Below, one piece after another: positions 35,446 through 43,667 of a stretch of 64,000 nucleotides of DNA. The notes beneath the pieces were generated by a model. The model saw only the letters and a program-made list of their open reading frames with translations, had not been told where the DNA came from and made no database searches. This stretch comes from Flavobacteriales bacterium (GTDB taxonomy: Bacteria > Bacteroidota > Bacteroidia > NS11-12g > UBA9320), in NCBI GenBank assembly GCA_020635455.1, contig JACJZT010000002.1, positions 372,001 to 436,000 of the forward strand, read 5' to 3'. The position numbers and the translations under genes were made by a program. Every line of letters starts with the position of its first letter. The stretch's first letter is position 1.

Positions 35446-35485
35446 TTAAAGTACTTTTTAATTAAAGTACAAGGTACTTTAATTA
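35446..35485. promoter_or_regulatory. Double palindromic operator upstream of the AraC-type metal regulator
   Basis: The sequence holds a perfect 10-bp palindrome AAAGTACTTT (35448-35457). Overlapping its flank is an interrupted palindrome with 12-bp arms TAATTAAAGTAC / GTACTTTAATTA around AAG (35459-35485). It begins 10 bp upstream of the regulator ATG and about 70 bp upstream of mscS. The repeated core AAAGTAC suggests three or four binding half-sites. Confidence 0.65.
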
Positions 35486-35544
35486 TATTCTAAAAACAAC
35501 TGTTTGGATAACATTGTTCGGATAGAATGCGTATATTTACTGAG

Positions 35545-35552
35545 TAATTTTG
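35545..35552 (+). promoter_or_regulatory. Candidate -7 box of the mscS-like gene
   Basis: TAATTTTG matches TAnnTTTG and ends 4 nt before the ATG at 35557, which would place the transcript start at or next to the ATG. No TTTG lies at 19-21 nt upstream. Confidence 0.35.
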
Positions 35553-35556
35553 CTTT

Positions 35557-36447
35557 ATGGATGAATTGCTAAAAAATCCTCTGTTCCATAGAATTTTGAT
35601 CATTTTTACCGGTGTTATCGCGGTATGGGTGCTCATAAAATTCATACAAAGCAAACTGGTTTCGAGAATTAAGGACGTTGACCATAGGTACAGGGCCAAA
35701 AAATTCGGAAGCTTTTTAGGATATTTTCTAACAGCAATTCTTCTTCTGTTTGTGTTTCGTGAAAAACTTGTGGGATTTACCATAGCACTTGGGGTGGCAG
35801 GTGCCGGTATAGCCTTTGCTCTTCAGGAGGTGATCGCATCTTTTGCAGGGTGGCTGGCAATCATGTTTGGTGGTTTTTATAAAACCGGGGACAGGGTTCA
35901 GCTTGGAGGGATTAAAGGCGATGTAATGGATATAGGCGTTTTGCGCACCACCATCATGGAAACTGGAGAATGGGTAAATGGCGACCTGTACAACGGAAGG
36001 ATTGTTCTCATTGCAAATAGTTTTGTGTTTAAAGAACCCGTTTTTAATTATTCAGGCGACTTTCCGTTCTTGTGGGATGAGATCAAAGTACCGATTCAGT
36101 TTGGCAGTGATTATGAAAGCGTAAAAGAAATGCTCCTGAATACAGGAAGAGAAGTTGCAGGCGAATTACCAAGACAATCAAGGGAACAATGGACCACACT
36201 TCAAAAAAAATATCGACTGGAAGACGCACAAACCGAACCAATGGTTTCTTTGATCGCCAATGATAATTGGGTTGAATTTACGTTGAGGTACGTCGTAACC
36301 TATAATAAAAGAAGAAGCTTAAAAACAGAACTGTTTACCCGTATCCTTAAAAATATTGAGCTTTCCGAAGGAAAAATTAAACTTGCATCTGCTACCTTCC
36401 ACCTGGTTGAGGCTCCTGAAATTAAGGTAAAGGTGAATAAAAATTAA
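35557..36447 (+). CDS. Small-conductance mechanosensitive channel (MscS family)
   Basis: The channel opens on membrane tension to release solutes during hypo-osmotic shock. Its 296 residues include three N-terminal hydrophobic segments. The pore-lining third TM and following beta domain carry the hallmark LGVAGAGIAFALQEVIASFAGW (Gly/Ala-rich TM3, about residues 76-98), then GDRVQLGGIKGDVMDIGVLRTTI (about 112-134) and NGRIVLIANS for the pore-domain exit. A C-terminal alpha/beta cytoplasmic cage follows. Some members are ligand-gated or act in stress signalling. The gene is divergent from the copper regulator and is separately expressed. Confidence 0.9.
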   Translation: MDELLKNPLFHRILIIFTGVIAVWVLIKFIQSKLVSRIKDVDHRYRAKKFGSFLGYFLTAILLLFVFREKLVGFTIALGVAGAGIAFALQEVIASFAGWLAIMFGGFYKTGDRVQLGGIKGDVMDIGVLRTTIMETGEWVNGDLYNGRIVLIANSFVFKEPVFNYSGDFPFLWDEIKVPIQFGSDYESVKEMLLNTGREVAGELPRQSREQWTTLQKKYRLEDAQTEPMVSLIANDNWVEFTLRYVVTYNKRRSLKTELFTRILKNIELSEGKIKLASATFHLVEAPEIKVKVNKN

Positions 36448-36557
36448 GGATTTACATTTCTGAATAACCCATTCACACATTACTTTTATTTTTTTCAATC
36501 TCAATATCAGTCACTTACAAAATTGTTAAAACATTTGCACGCAAAACAAACTTAATC

Positions 36558-36572
36558 AATAGTAATACTATT
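36558..36572. promoter_or_regulatory. Candidate TetR operator
   Basis: The 15-bp perfect palindrome AATAGTA-A-TACTATT lies 28 bp upstream of the TetR-family ATG. TetR regulators commonly bind such sites to repress their own operon, here TetR-ABC-HlyD-TolC. Confidence 0.55.
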
Positions 36573-36599
36573 ATTTTCGCATGCTAAGCTAATCATAAA

Positions 36600-37286
36600 A
36601 TGTATACGATCATATCCATTAATCTGAATGAAAATGTTTTTCTCAAGGATCCGCTTTCAAGTGAGCTTGGAAACAAAATAATCCGATCCGGAATCGATCT
36701 GCTGGATGAGATCGGTTTTGAAAATTTTACTTTTAAAAAACTGGCAGTACAGATCGGTTCAACAGAGGCTTCCATTTACCGCTATTTCGAAAACAAACAT
36801 AAGTATTTGGCATATCTTACAAACTGGTACTGGGCATGGATGGATTATCGGATTATGTTGAGTACCTTAAACATAAGTGATCCTATAAAACGTCTGCAAA
36901 ATTCAATTCAATTGCTTACGGAAACCGTATCTGAAGACATTGAATTTTCTCATGTAAACGAAATAAAACTAAACCGTATCGTAAATGCAGAATCGTCAAA
37001 AGTCTACTTATCAAAACAGGTGAGTACGGATAATAAGGAAGGGTATTTTAAAACTTATAAAAATGTGGTCCATAAAGTAGCCGATATCATTCTCGAGATC
37101 AAACCTTCCTACCCTTTTCCGCATATGCTCGTTTCAACCATTATTGAAGGTTCACATCATCAGAGATATTTTGCTGAACATCTTCCTAAGCTAACGAACG
37201 TACTACCCGATAAAGATTCGGTTTTAAGTTTCTACACCGAACTCACAGCCAATGAACTTGGAATAAAATTCGACCCTAAAGTATGA
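36600..37286 (+). CDS. TetR/AcrR-family transcriptional regulator
   Basis: This ligand-responsive repressor has 228 residues. The N-terminal HTH (about residues 25-70) reads ...GFENFTFKKLAVQIGSTEASIYRYFENKHKYL, the typical helix 2-3 of TetR. The C-terminal effector domain (about 75-228) is helical and unassigned. It is the first gene of an exporter operon: its stop overlaps the ABC gene start by 4 bp. A perfect palindrome lies just upstream, consistent with autoregulation. The inducer is unknown. Confidence 0.85.
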   Translation: MYTIISINLNENVFLKDPLSSELGNKIIRSGIDLLDEIGFENFTFKKLAVQIGSTEASIYRYFENKHKYLAYLTNWYWAWMDYRIMLSTLNISDPIKRLQNSIQLLTETVSEDIEFSHVNEIKLNRIVNAESSKVYLSKQVSTDNKEGYFKTYKNVVHKVADIILEIKPSYPFPHMLVSTIIEGSHHQRYFAEHLPKLTNVLPDKDSVLSFYTELTANELGIKFDPKV

Positions 37287-38962
37287 CATCATCTTCTATC
37301 AGCCCAATCAGCCGATTCTGGCACTTACTCAAACCCGATAAAAAAGAAATACGAAATGTTTACATTTACTCAATTTTTATTGGATTGCTTAACCTGACCC
37401 TGCCGGTTGGAATACAAGCCATTATTAATATTATTCAGGGAGGAGCCGTAAATTCATCATGGCTAATATTGGTATTTTTTGTCACTCTGGGCATTGCCCT
37501 TGTGGGAATCATGCAGGTTAGCCAACTGAGAATTACCGAAAACCTTCAGCAAAAGATCTTTACCCGTGCTGCTTTCGAATTCGCATATCGAATTCCCAGA
37601 GTAAAACTCGAAAAACTTTTTCAGTATTATGCTCCTGAACTTATGAACCGTTTTTTTGATGTAATTTCCATTCAAAAAGGACTGACAAAAATATTAATTG
37701 ATTTTTCAGCTGCCAGCATTCAGGTCGTATTCGGCTTGATCCTCCTTTCGCTCTATCACCCATTCTTCATTCTATTCAGTATCTTATTACTGGTCATGGT
37801 CTTGATCATTTTCAGACTAACAGCACGTAAGGGACTCGAATCGAGTATTCAGGAATCGAAACGAAAATATCAGATCGCCCACTGGTTACAGGAAGTTGCA
37901 AGGGCAAATACAACTTTTAAACTAGCCGGAAAAACGAATCTTTCACTTGAGAAGGTAAATCACACAACCGAACAATACATTGATGCCAGAGAATCGCATT
38001 TTACCGTATTGGTAAGACAGTTCAGCCTTCTGATCGTATTTAAGGTCATGGTGGCTTTGGGATTGCTGCTCATTGGCGGTTTACTCGTAATTGAACAACA
38101 AATGAACATAGGTCAGTTTGTTGCTGCGGAAATCGTCATCTTGTTGATGATCAGCTCGGTAGAAAAACTTATCTTAAGTTTTGAGACTATATACGATGTA
38201 TTGACCTCACTTGAAAAGATAGGACAGGTAACAGATCTTGAACTTGAAAAAGAAGGTGGTGTATTTATCGACAATTTTAAGGAAGGATTACAGATCGAGC
38301 TTATGAATGTAAATTTTCAATACCCGCAGGAAAACAAGAATGCGCTTAACGAGATCAGCCTCCTGATAAAACCCGGACAGAGAATATTGGTTTCAGGAAA
38401 AAATGACAGTGGTAAATCTACCCTCTTGTACATGCTCGCAGGCTTAATAAAACCGGCTTCAGGTTATATGGCCGTTAATGACATACCTATTGAAAATTAC
38501 GATTTTGAAACCCTGCATTCAAATATTGGAGGATACTTGCGCGATGAAGACCTTTTTGAAGGCACTTTGCTTGAAAACATAACACTTGGACGATTAAATG
38601 TGAATTTTGAAGATGTTAAATGGGCCATAAAGAATCTTGGACTTGAGCCTCTGTTAAAAACCCTGCCTTTAGGTTATGAAACTAAAATTTTGCCTCACGG
38701 AAGACAATTTTCAAAAAGCACGGTGGCCAAGATCTTAATAGCGAGAGTAGTGGTAGATAAACCTAAACTTCTGTTGTTTGAAAACAGTTTTGCCATATTG
38801 TCGGATGAAGACCGGGAGGAAATTCTAAAATTTGTGCTTGACCCCGAACACCACTGGACCGTAGTGATCTCTTCTTCCCACGACCTTGGCATTTACAATC
38901 AAATTGAAACTGAATTTTTACTTGAAAAAGGTAGGATCGTTGAAACTAAAGTACTGAACTAA
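37283..38962 (+). CDS. ABC exporter half-transporter with degenerate nucleotide-binding domain
   Basis: This is a type I secretion-like inner-membrane component with six TM helices (about residues 25-320) and a C-terminal ABC domain (about 335-559). Walker A GKNDSGKST is intact, and the H-loop His is kept (VISSSH). Other motifs are changed. The Q-loop Gln is replaced (GGYLRDEDLF), the LSGGQ signature reads RQFSKSTVAK, and the Walker B Asp-Glu is replaced by FEN in KLLLFENSF. No C39 peptidase domain precedes the TM region. ATP hydrolysis should be poor if it acts alone, so it may pair with another ABC protein, or drive transport through ATP binding. It is translationally coupled to the TetR and HlyD genes. 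Confidence 0.85.
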   Translation: MTSSSISPISRFWHLLKPDKKEIRNVYIYSIFIGLLNLTLPVGIQAIINIIQGGAVNSSWLILVFFVTLGIALVGIMQVSQLRITENLQQKIFTRAAFEFAYRIPRVKLEKLFQYYAPELMNRFFDVISIQKGLTKILIDFSAASIQVVFGLILLSLYHPFFILFSILLLVMVLIIFRLTARKGLESSIQESKRKYQIAHWLQEVARANTTFKLAGKTNLSLEKVNHTTEQYIDARESHFTVLVRQFSLLIVFKVMVALGLLLIGGLLVIEQQMNIGQFVAAEIVILLMISSVEKLILSFETIYDVLTSLEKIGQVTDLELEKEGGVFIDNFKEGLQIELMNVNFQYPQENKNALNEISLLIKPGQRILVSGKNDSGKSTLLYMLAGLIKPASGYMAVNDIPIENYDFETLHSNIGGYLRDEDLFEGTLLENITLGRLNVNFEDVKWAIKNLGLEPLLKTLPLGYETKILPHGRQFSKSTVAKILIARVVVDKPKLLLFENSFAILSDEDREEILKFVLDPEHHWTVVISSSHDLGIYNQIETEFLLEKGRIVETKVLN

Positions 38963-40293
38963 TGTTAAACATTTCGAAACACAGCATTTCTGATAAGGTA
39001 ATTCCCAAGAACTTTTCCGTTCTGAGGAGAGTTGAAGCCAAAAGAACGAGCAAGGTATTTTTAAAGATCCTGATCATTGGGTTCAGCATTCTTTTCTTTG
39101 GCTCATTTTTGCCATGGACGCAAAACGTTCGATCGTATGGAAATGTTACCACCCTTAAGCCCGAACAAAGACCTCAAACCATTCATTCCATTATCGCCGG
39201 AAGAGTTGACCGATGGCTTGTGCAGGAAGGTGATTTTGTAAAAAGCGGTGACACCATTGCCATTATTTCTGAAATAAAAGACGATTATTTTGATGAAAAC
39301 TTACTGGATCGGACCGAAAATCAATTAAACCTTAAAAAACAATCGGCCATTACTTATGGTATGAAAGAAAAAGCTCAGGAAACACAATTATCCCTGTTGA
39401 ATACGCAGAGGGGCTTGAAACTAAAACAGGCCAGAGTAAAGCTAAAACAAGCCCGCCTTAAGGTTCAAAACGACAGTATAGAATACATTTCCGCACAATT
39501 GAATTATGAAACGGCCATACGACAGTTCAACCGAATGGACAGCCTTTACAAACTCGGGTTGAAATCGCTGGTAGATCTTGAAACCAGACGCATCAATAAA
39601 CTTAAGACCAATGCACTCATTGTGGAGGCTGAAAACAACTGGATCAGCAGCAAGAACGAAGTTGACAATCTTATTCTCGAGATCATGAACATTCAAACAA
39701 AGTATGAAAACGATATTGCAAAGACCCTCTCCGACAAACTAACGACCTCTACCAATAAATACGACGCTGAATCGGGCATAAATAAGCTTGAGAACCAGTT
39801 TAAAAACTATGAGGTCCGATCCGGATATCACTACATCATAGCCCCACAGGACGGATATATTACACAAACGTATGTAACCGGAATCGGTGAAACCATTAAA
39901 GAAGGACAGGAAATTGCGAGCATAATGCCAATGAATTATGACCTTGCCGTAGAAATTTACATCGAGCCCATCGATTTACCCTTGATGCATATTGGTGAAC
40001 ATGTAAGGGTACAATTTGATGGCTGGCCGGCAATCGTATTCTCGGGATGGCCCAATACCAGTTATGGTACCTATGGTGGTCAGATATACGCCATTGATCA
40101 GTTTATAAGTAAGAATGGTAAATTCAGATTACTGGTAAAACCTGATCCGAACGATCACCCATGGCCAAAAGCTTTGCGTTATGGCGGAGGCACAAAAAGT
40201 CTGATCCTGCTTAACAACGTTCCTCTTTGGTATGAGTTATGGCGTAAGATCAACGGTTTCCCTCCAAATTTCTATCAGCCTAATGGAAAATAG
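38962..40293 (+). CDS. HlyD-family membrane fusion protein
   Basis: This periplasmic adaptor links the ABC exporter to the TolC-like channel. Its 443 residues include one N-terminal TM helix (about 32-52; FLKILIIGFSILFFGSFLPW), then a first lipoyl half with SIIAGRVDRWLVQEGDFVKSGDTIA, and a long alpha-helical hairpin rich in Lys, Gln and Leu (about 115-285; LKLKQARVKLKQARLKVQND). The second lipoyl half has APQDGYITQTYVTGIGETIKEGQEI, and a beta-barrel domain ends the protein. It starts on the last base of the ABC stop and overlaps the TolC-like gene by 11 bp, so the exporter is co-translated. The cargo is unknown. Confidence 0.9.
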   Translation: MLNISKHSISDKVIPKNFSVLRRVEAKRTSKVFLKILIIGFSILFFGSFLPWTQNVRSYGNVTTLKPEQRPQTIHSIIAGRVDRWLVQEGDFVKSGDTIAIISEIKDDYFDENLLDRTENQLNLKKQSAITYGMKEKAQETQLSLLNTQRGLKLKQARVKLKQARLKVQNDSIEYISAQLNYETAIRQFNRMDSLYKLGLKSLVDLETRRINKLKTNALIVEAENNWISSKNEVDNLILEIMNIQTKYENDIAKTLSDKLTTSTNKYDAESGINKLENQFKNYEVRSGYHYIIAPQDGYITQTYVTGIGETIKEGQEIASIMPMNYDLAVEIYIEPIDLPLMHIGEHVRVQFDGWPAIVFSGWPNTSYGTYGGQIYAIDQFISKNGKFRLLVKPDPNDHPWPKALRYGGGTKSLILLNNVPLWYELWRKINGFPPNFYQPNGK

Positions 40294-41701
40294 AACCACA
40301 CGGTATATAAGGATCCTTTTACTCTTTCTTCTGGTGCAAAAGGTAAACATTGTGTTTTCCCAAAAGGCAGATAGTAAGGTATTAAGCTATAAAGAATTTA
40401 TAGAAATCGTGCTTCAAAATCATCCTCTGGTTTATCAGGCCGAATTGGTAAAACAGTCGGGTATTGAACAATTTCGCATATCGAAAGGCGGATTTGACCC
40501 AAAGATCGATGCAAATGCTAATGAGAAATATTACTTAGGAGATCAATATTACAGCAATTTAAAAGGGGGACTGAAAATTCCCGGATGGTTTGGGCTTAAT
40601 GCAGAAACTGGTTACGGCACGAATAATGGGGTTTATTTAAATCCTGAAAACAAATACCCGGATGAGGGGCTTTGGTATGCCGGTTTATCGGTCGACCTTG
40701 GTAAGGGTTTGATCATCGACCAAAGAAGAGCCGATTATAAAAAAGGAAAATTAGTGCGTCAGGCAACAGAGATCGAAAGAAAAGTAATCAGGAATCAACT
40801 AATATACGATGCAAGTCTGGCGTATTGGGACTGGGCGATGTATTACCAGATGACTGAAATCTATAGTAATGCTGTAAACATTGCCAGAATCAGGCTTGAC
40901 GGTGTGGTGGGTGCCGCAAGGTTTGGTGACCGCCCAAACATTGACACTGTAGAAGCCAGTATTCAATTGCAAATGCGAAAGTTTAACCTCAATAATGCAA
41001 GAATGGATTATAAAAACAGTATGGAGAAACTTGAAATGTACCTTTGGGACAAGGGCTATGTTCCATTGGAAATCAACAATTTGTTTCCTCAATCCATGGA
41101 AAGTATAATCGATGGGGTTTCAGACCTTAAGGAAATCGTGAACAAACAAAAATTTATTGATCAACACCCATACCTCACTTTGGTAAACCTTAAAATTAAA
41201 GAACAGAGTATTGATCTGAAATTAAAAAAAGAAGCCTTAAAGCCTGTATTAAATATTAGATACAACCTAATTAATGAACCTAATGGCAGGAACTTACTCT
41301 CGGGGTATTCAAGCAGTAATTATATTTGGGGTGGTAATTTTCAATACCCTTTGTTTACCTTAAAGGAAAGAGGAGCTTTGAAACTCGGTAAAATCAAACT
41401 GGAGAATCAAAAAATGGAGTATTTGCAGAAAAAAGCAACCATTGATTATAAGGTAAATGTTGCAATCAACTACTGGCAAAATTCGATCGAACAGTACACT
41501 ATGTTCAGCAAAACGGTTCAATATTATGAAACGCTTTACAATGCCGAAAAGAAACTTTTTGACGTTGGAGAAAGTTCCTTGTTTATGATAAATTCAAGGG
41601 AACAGTACTTTTTGGATGCGCAGTTAAAACTAACAGAAGTGGCTGTAAAAATGGCGAAAGCAAAATCAGAATGGGAATTCAGGATCTTAAATTTCGACTA
41701 A
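40283..41701 (+). CDS. TolC-family outer-membrane channel
   Basis: This is the outer-membrane tunnel of the TetR-ABC-HlyD-TolC set. From the ATG at 40283 it has 472 residues: a signal peptide (about 1-26, ending NIVFSQ), then two TolC structural repeats with long helices such as RKVIRNQLIYDASLAYWDWAM and KMAKAKSEWEFRILNFD, and a GRNLLSGYSSSNYIWGG beta segment between them. The upstream in-frame Met at 40232 is inside the HlyD gene and gives no signal peptide, so it is rejected. There is no cargo gene in the operon; substrates could be a small molecule or a peptide encoded elsewhere. Confidence 0.88.
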   Translation: MENRTTRYIRILLLFLLVQKVNIVFSQKADSKVLSYKEFIEIVLQNHPLVYQAELVKQSGIEQFRISKGGFDPKIDANANEKYYLGDQYYSNLKGGLKIPGWFGLNAETGYGTNNGVYLNPENKYPDEGLWYAGLSVDLGKGLIIDQRRADYKKGKLVRQATEIERKVIRNQLIYDASLAYWDWAMYYQMTEIYSNAVNIARIRLDGVVGAARFGDRPNIDTVEASIQLQMRKFNLNNARMDYKNSMEKLEMYLWDKGYVPLEINNLFPQSMESIIDGVSDLKEIVNKQKFIDQHPYLTLVNLKIKEQSIDLKLKKEALKPVLNIRYNLINEPNGRNLLSGYSSSNYIWGGNFQYPLFTLKERGALKLGKIKLENQKMEYLQKKATIDYKVNVAINYWQNSIEQYTMFSKTVQYYETLYNAEKKLFDVGESSLFMINSREQYFLDAQLKLTEVAVKMAKAKSEWEFRILNFD

Positions 41702-41731
41702 AAACTCTGCCATTAAACGTATAAACAACGA

Positions 41732-42259
41732 CTAAGGTGCTTTTTCCTTCCAATATCCGCGATAGTAAACTCCTGGATTTGCATGGTCTCCGATCTCAAA
41801 ATCAAGAAAAACGTATTTTATTCCTGGGATCTCTGTGAAGGTATACGTGGTAGTGATCATAAAATGGTCGGCACCCGCAGTTCCCATTTGCTGCGTAAGA
41901 ATGTGACTATCGGGTATGAACACAATTGCTGTATCGGATCTTAACTTTATAAACTCAATCTGAATTTTTGGCCATGTTTTGTTAACGATCTTTTCAGCCT
42001 TTTTTCCTGTCATTGAACCCTCCTCAATTTCTTTCAGACGGACGGGTTCAAAATCGGTTTTAAATTCATTTAATTTATAACCCCAAACCGCTTCCTTTTC
42101 ATTATAAATATTCGAATTCAGTTCGAGTTTCTTCAAAGTATCGTTCTTACCGGTAACGCCCGTAGTATCCGAATCAAAAAGCTTATGCTCATTCGTGTTG
42201 GTACAGGATGAAATTAGAATCAAAGCGCAAATGCCAATTATGAGATTTTTCATTTTCAT
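41732..42259 (-). CDS. Lipoprotein of unknown function
   Basis: From the ATG at 42259 the 175-residue protein has a lipoprotein signal peptide (MKMKNLIIGICALILISSC, lipobox ISSC at about residues 16-19), then a Thr/Asn-rich linker. A globular domain of about 120 residues carries the segment PDSHILTQQMGTAGADHF and ends IGDHANPGVYYRGYW. These motifs faintly recall GerMN-type beta domains, but I would not name it. It would be anchored in the outer or inner membrane, facing the periplasm. The in-frame extension to 42340 overlaps the photolyase gene and is not used. Confidence 0.6.
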   Translation of the reverse strand: MKMKNLIIGICALILISSCTNTNEHKLFDSDTTGVTGKNDTLKKLELNSNIYNEKEAVWGYKLNEFKTDFEPVRLKEIEEGSMTGKKAEKIVNKTWPKIQIEFIKLRSDTAIVFIPDSHILTQQMGTAGADHFMITTTYTFTEIPGIKYVFLDFEIGDHANPGVYYRGYWKEKAP

Positions 42260-42284
42260 ATCAATAAAAAACAAAAAAAAGCAA

Positions 42285-43577
42285 TTATAACTTTTCCTGT
42301 ATCCCCAAATTATATACATCCAGTGCTCTTTTTCTAGCAAAGTTATGGTCTACCATGGGTCCGGGGTAATTTAAAGTTTGAAGATCCGGGAGCCATTTTC
42401 TGACATAATCCCCTTTCTCATCAAATTTTTTCAGTTGGGCCTCAGGATTAAAAACACGAAAATAAGGAGCTGCATCACAACCGGTACCTGCTGCCCACTG
42501 CCAGTTTCCAACGTTTGACGACAATTCATAATCCAATAATTTTTTCGCAAAATACGCTTCTCCAATTCGCCAGTCGGTCAACAAATGCTTGCACAGAAAG
42601 CTGGCTGTGACCATGCGAACTCTGTTGTGCATAAATCCGGTCTCATTCAGCTGTCGCATTCCTGCATCTACCATTGGATATCCGGTAAGGCCCCTGCTCC
42701 ATTTTTCAAAATCCTCTTCGCGGTTCATCCATTGGATACCATCAAATTTGCTCTTGAAATTTTGAGTGGCACTTTCAGGAAAATGAAATAAGATTTGCAT
42801 AAAGAATTCTCTCCAGATCAATTCACTCAAAAAAACTTCGTCATCCGGCTTAAGAGACTTTATCAGGGAACGTATGCTTAGGGTACCAAATCGCAGATAA
42901 GGTCCAAGGAAAGTCGTTTTATTCATAGAAGGTGAGTTCCTGTTTTCAGCATACTTTTTTATATGGCTAAGATTAAATTCCGGAACCTTAATCGTCGGAG
43001 TTTTAAAACCGATCTGTTCCAAAGATGGGAAAACATAGTTTTGGCTTACAAAATTTAAACGTGATCTTTCCCGAACCTCAGGCATTATAAAGTTCCGCAG
43101 CCATTTATTCTTATAAGGTGTGAAAATGGTATAGGGATCTCCGTCATCCTTTATTATTTCATTTTCCTCAAAGATAACCTGATCCTTAACGGAGATAAGT
43201 TCTACCGAATTCTTATTCAGGAACTCTCTCACCATTGAGTCTCTTTTTATTGCATAAGGCTCGTAATCTTTATTGCTGAAAACTTTGTTTACCTTAAATT
43301 CAGTAAGAATGGAATTCCATATCTCCAAAGTCTTGCCGACATAAATTTTTATGGAAGCCCCTTGATCCTTCAAGGTGTTATTTATGGCATTCAGTTGTTC
43401 GTGAATAAATCCTACCCTGGGGTCGTTTCGCTCCAACTCGTCCAGAATATTGGTGTCAAATATAAAAACCGGCAACACTTTTTCAGGCTCCTTTAGTGCA
43501 AGATTCAAAGCTGTATTGTCTTCCAGCCGCAAGTCCCTGCGAAACCAAAAAAGGTTTATTTTTTCTTTATTATCCAT
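42285..43577 (-). CDS. phrB: Deoxyribodipyrimidine photolyase (cryptochrome/photolyase family)
   Basis: This FAD enzyme repairs UV-induced cyclobutane pyrimidine dimers in DNA with blue light. The 430-residue protein begins with the alpha/beta antenna domain (FWFRRDLRLEDN at about residues 10-21). In the C-terminal FAD domain are FLGPYLRFGTLSIR, SELIWREFFMQILFHFP, GLTGYPMVDAGMRQL and HNRVRMVTASFLCKHLL. The final NWQWAAGTGCDAAPYFRVFNP block contains the flavin and electron-transfer residues. A class I CPD photolyase is most likely, but (6-4) photolyase or cryptochrome cannot be excluded from sequence alone. It is followed 25 bp later by an unrelated lipoprotein gene. Confidence 0.9.
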   Translation of the reverse strand: MDNKEKINLFWFRRDLRLEDNTALNLALKEPEKVLPVFIFDTNILDELERNDPRVGFIHEQLNAINNTLKDQGASIKIYVGKTLEIWNSILTEFKVNKVFSNKDYEPYAIKRDSMVREFLNKNSVELISVKDQVIFEENEIIKDDGDPYTIFTPYKNKWLRNFIMPEVRERSRLNFVSQNYVFPSLEQIGFKTPTIKVPEFNLSHIKKYAENRNSPSMNKTTFLGPYLRFGTLSIRSLIKSLKPDDEVFLSELIWREFFMQILFHFPESATQNFKSKFDGIQWMNREEDFEKWSRGLTGYPMVDAGMRQLNETGFMHNRVRMVTASFLCKHLLTDWRIGEAYFAKKLLDYELSSNVGNWQWAAGTGCDAAPYFRVFNPEAQLKKFDEKGDYVRKWLPDLQTLNYPGPMVDHNFARKRALDVYNLGIQEKL

Positions 43578-43667
43578 TCAGCAATTTCAAACAACATGCC
43601 TGTCAAAAGGTTTAAAGGTATGATGAAAATTTTAACCTGATCACTTATACGAAAGTTGAAATCAGAC

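Noticed and set aside
37283..38962. Calling the ABC gene a pseudogene because of its degenerate motifs
   Set aside because: The frame is intact, the operon is tightly packed, and all other components are complete.
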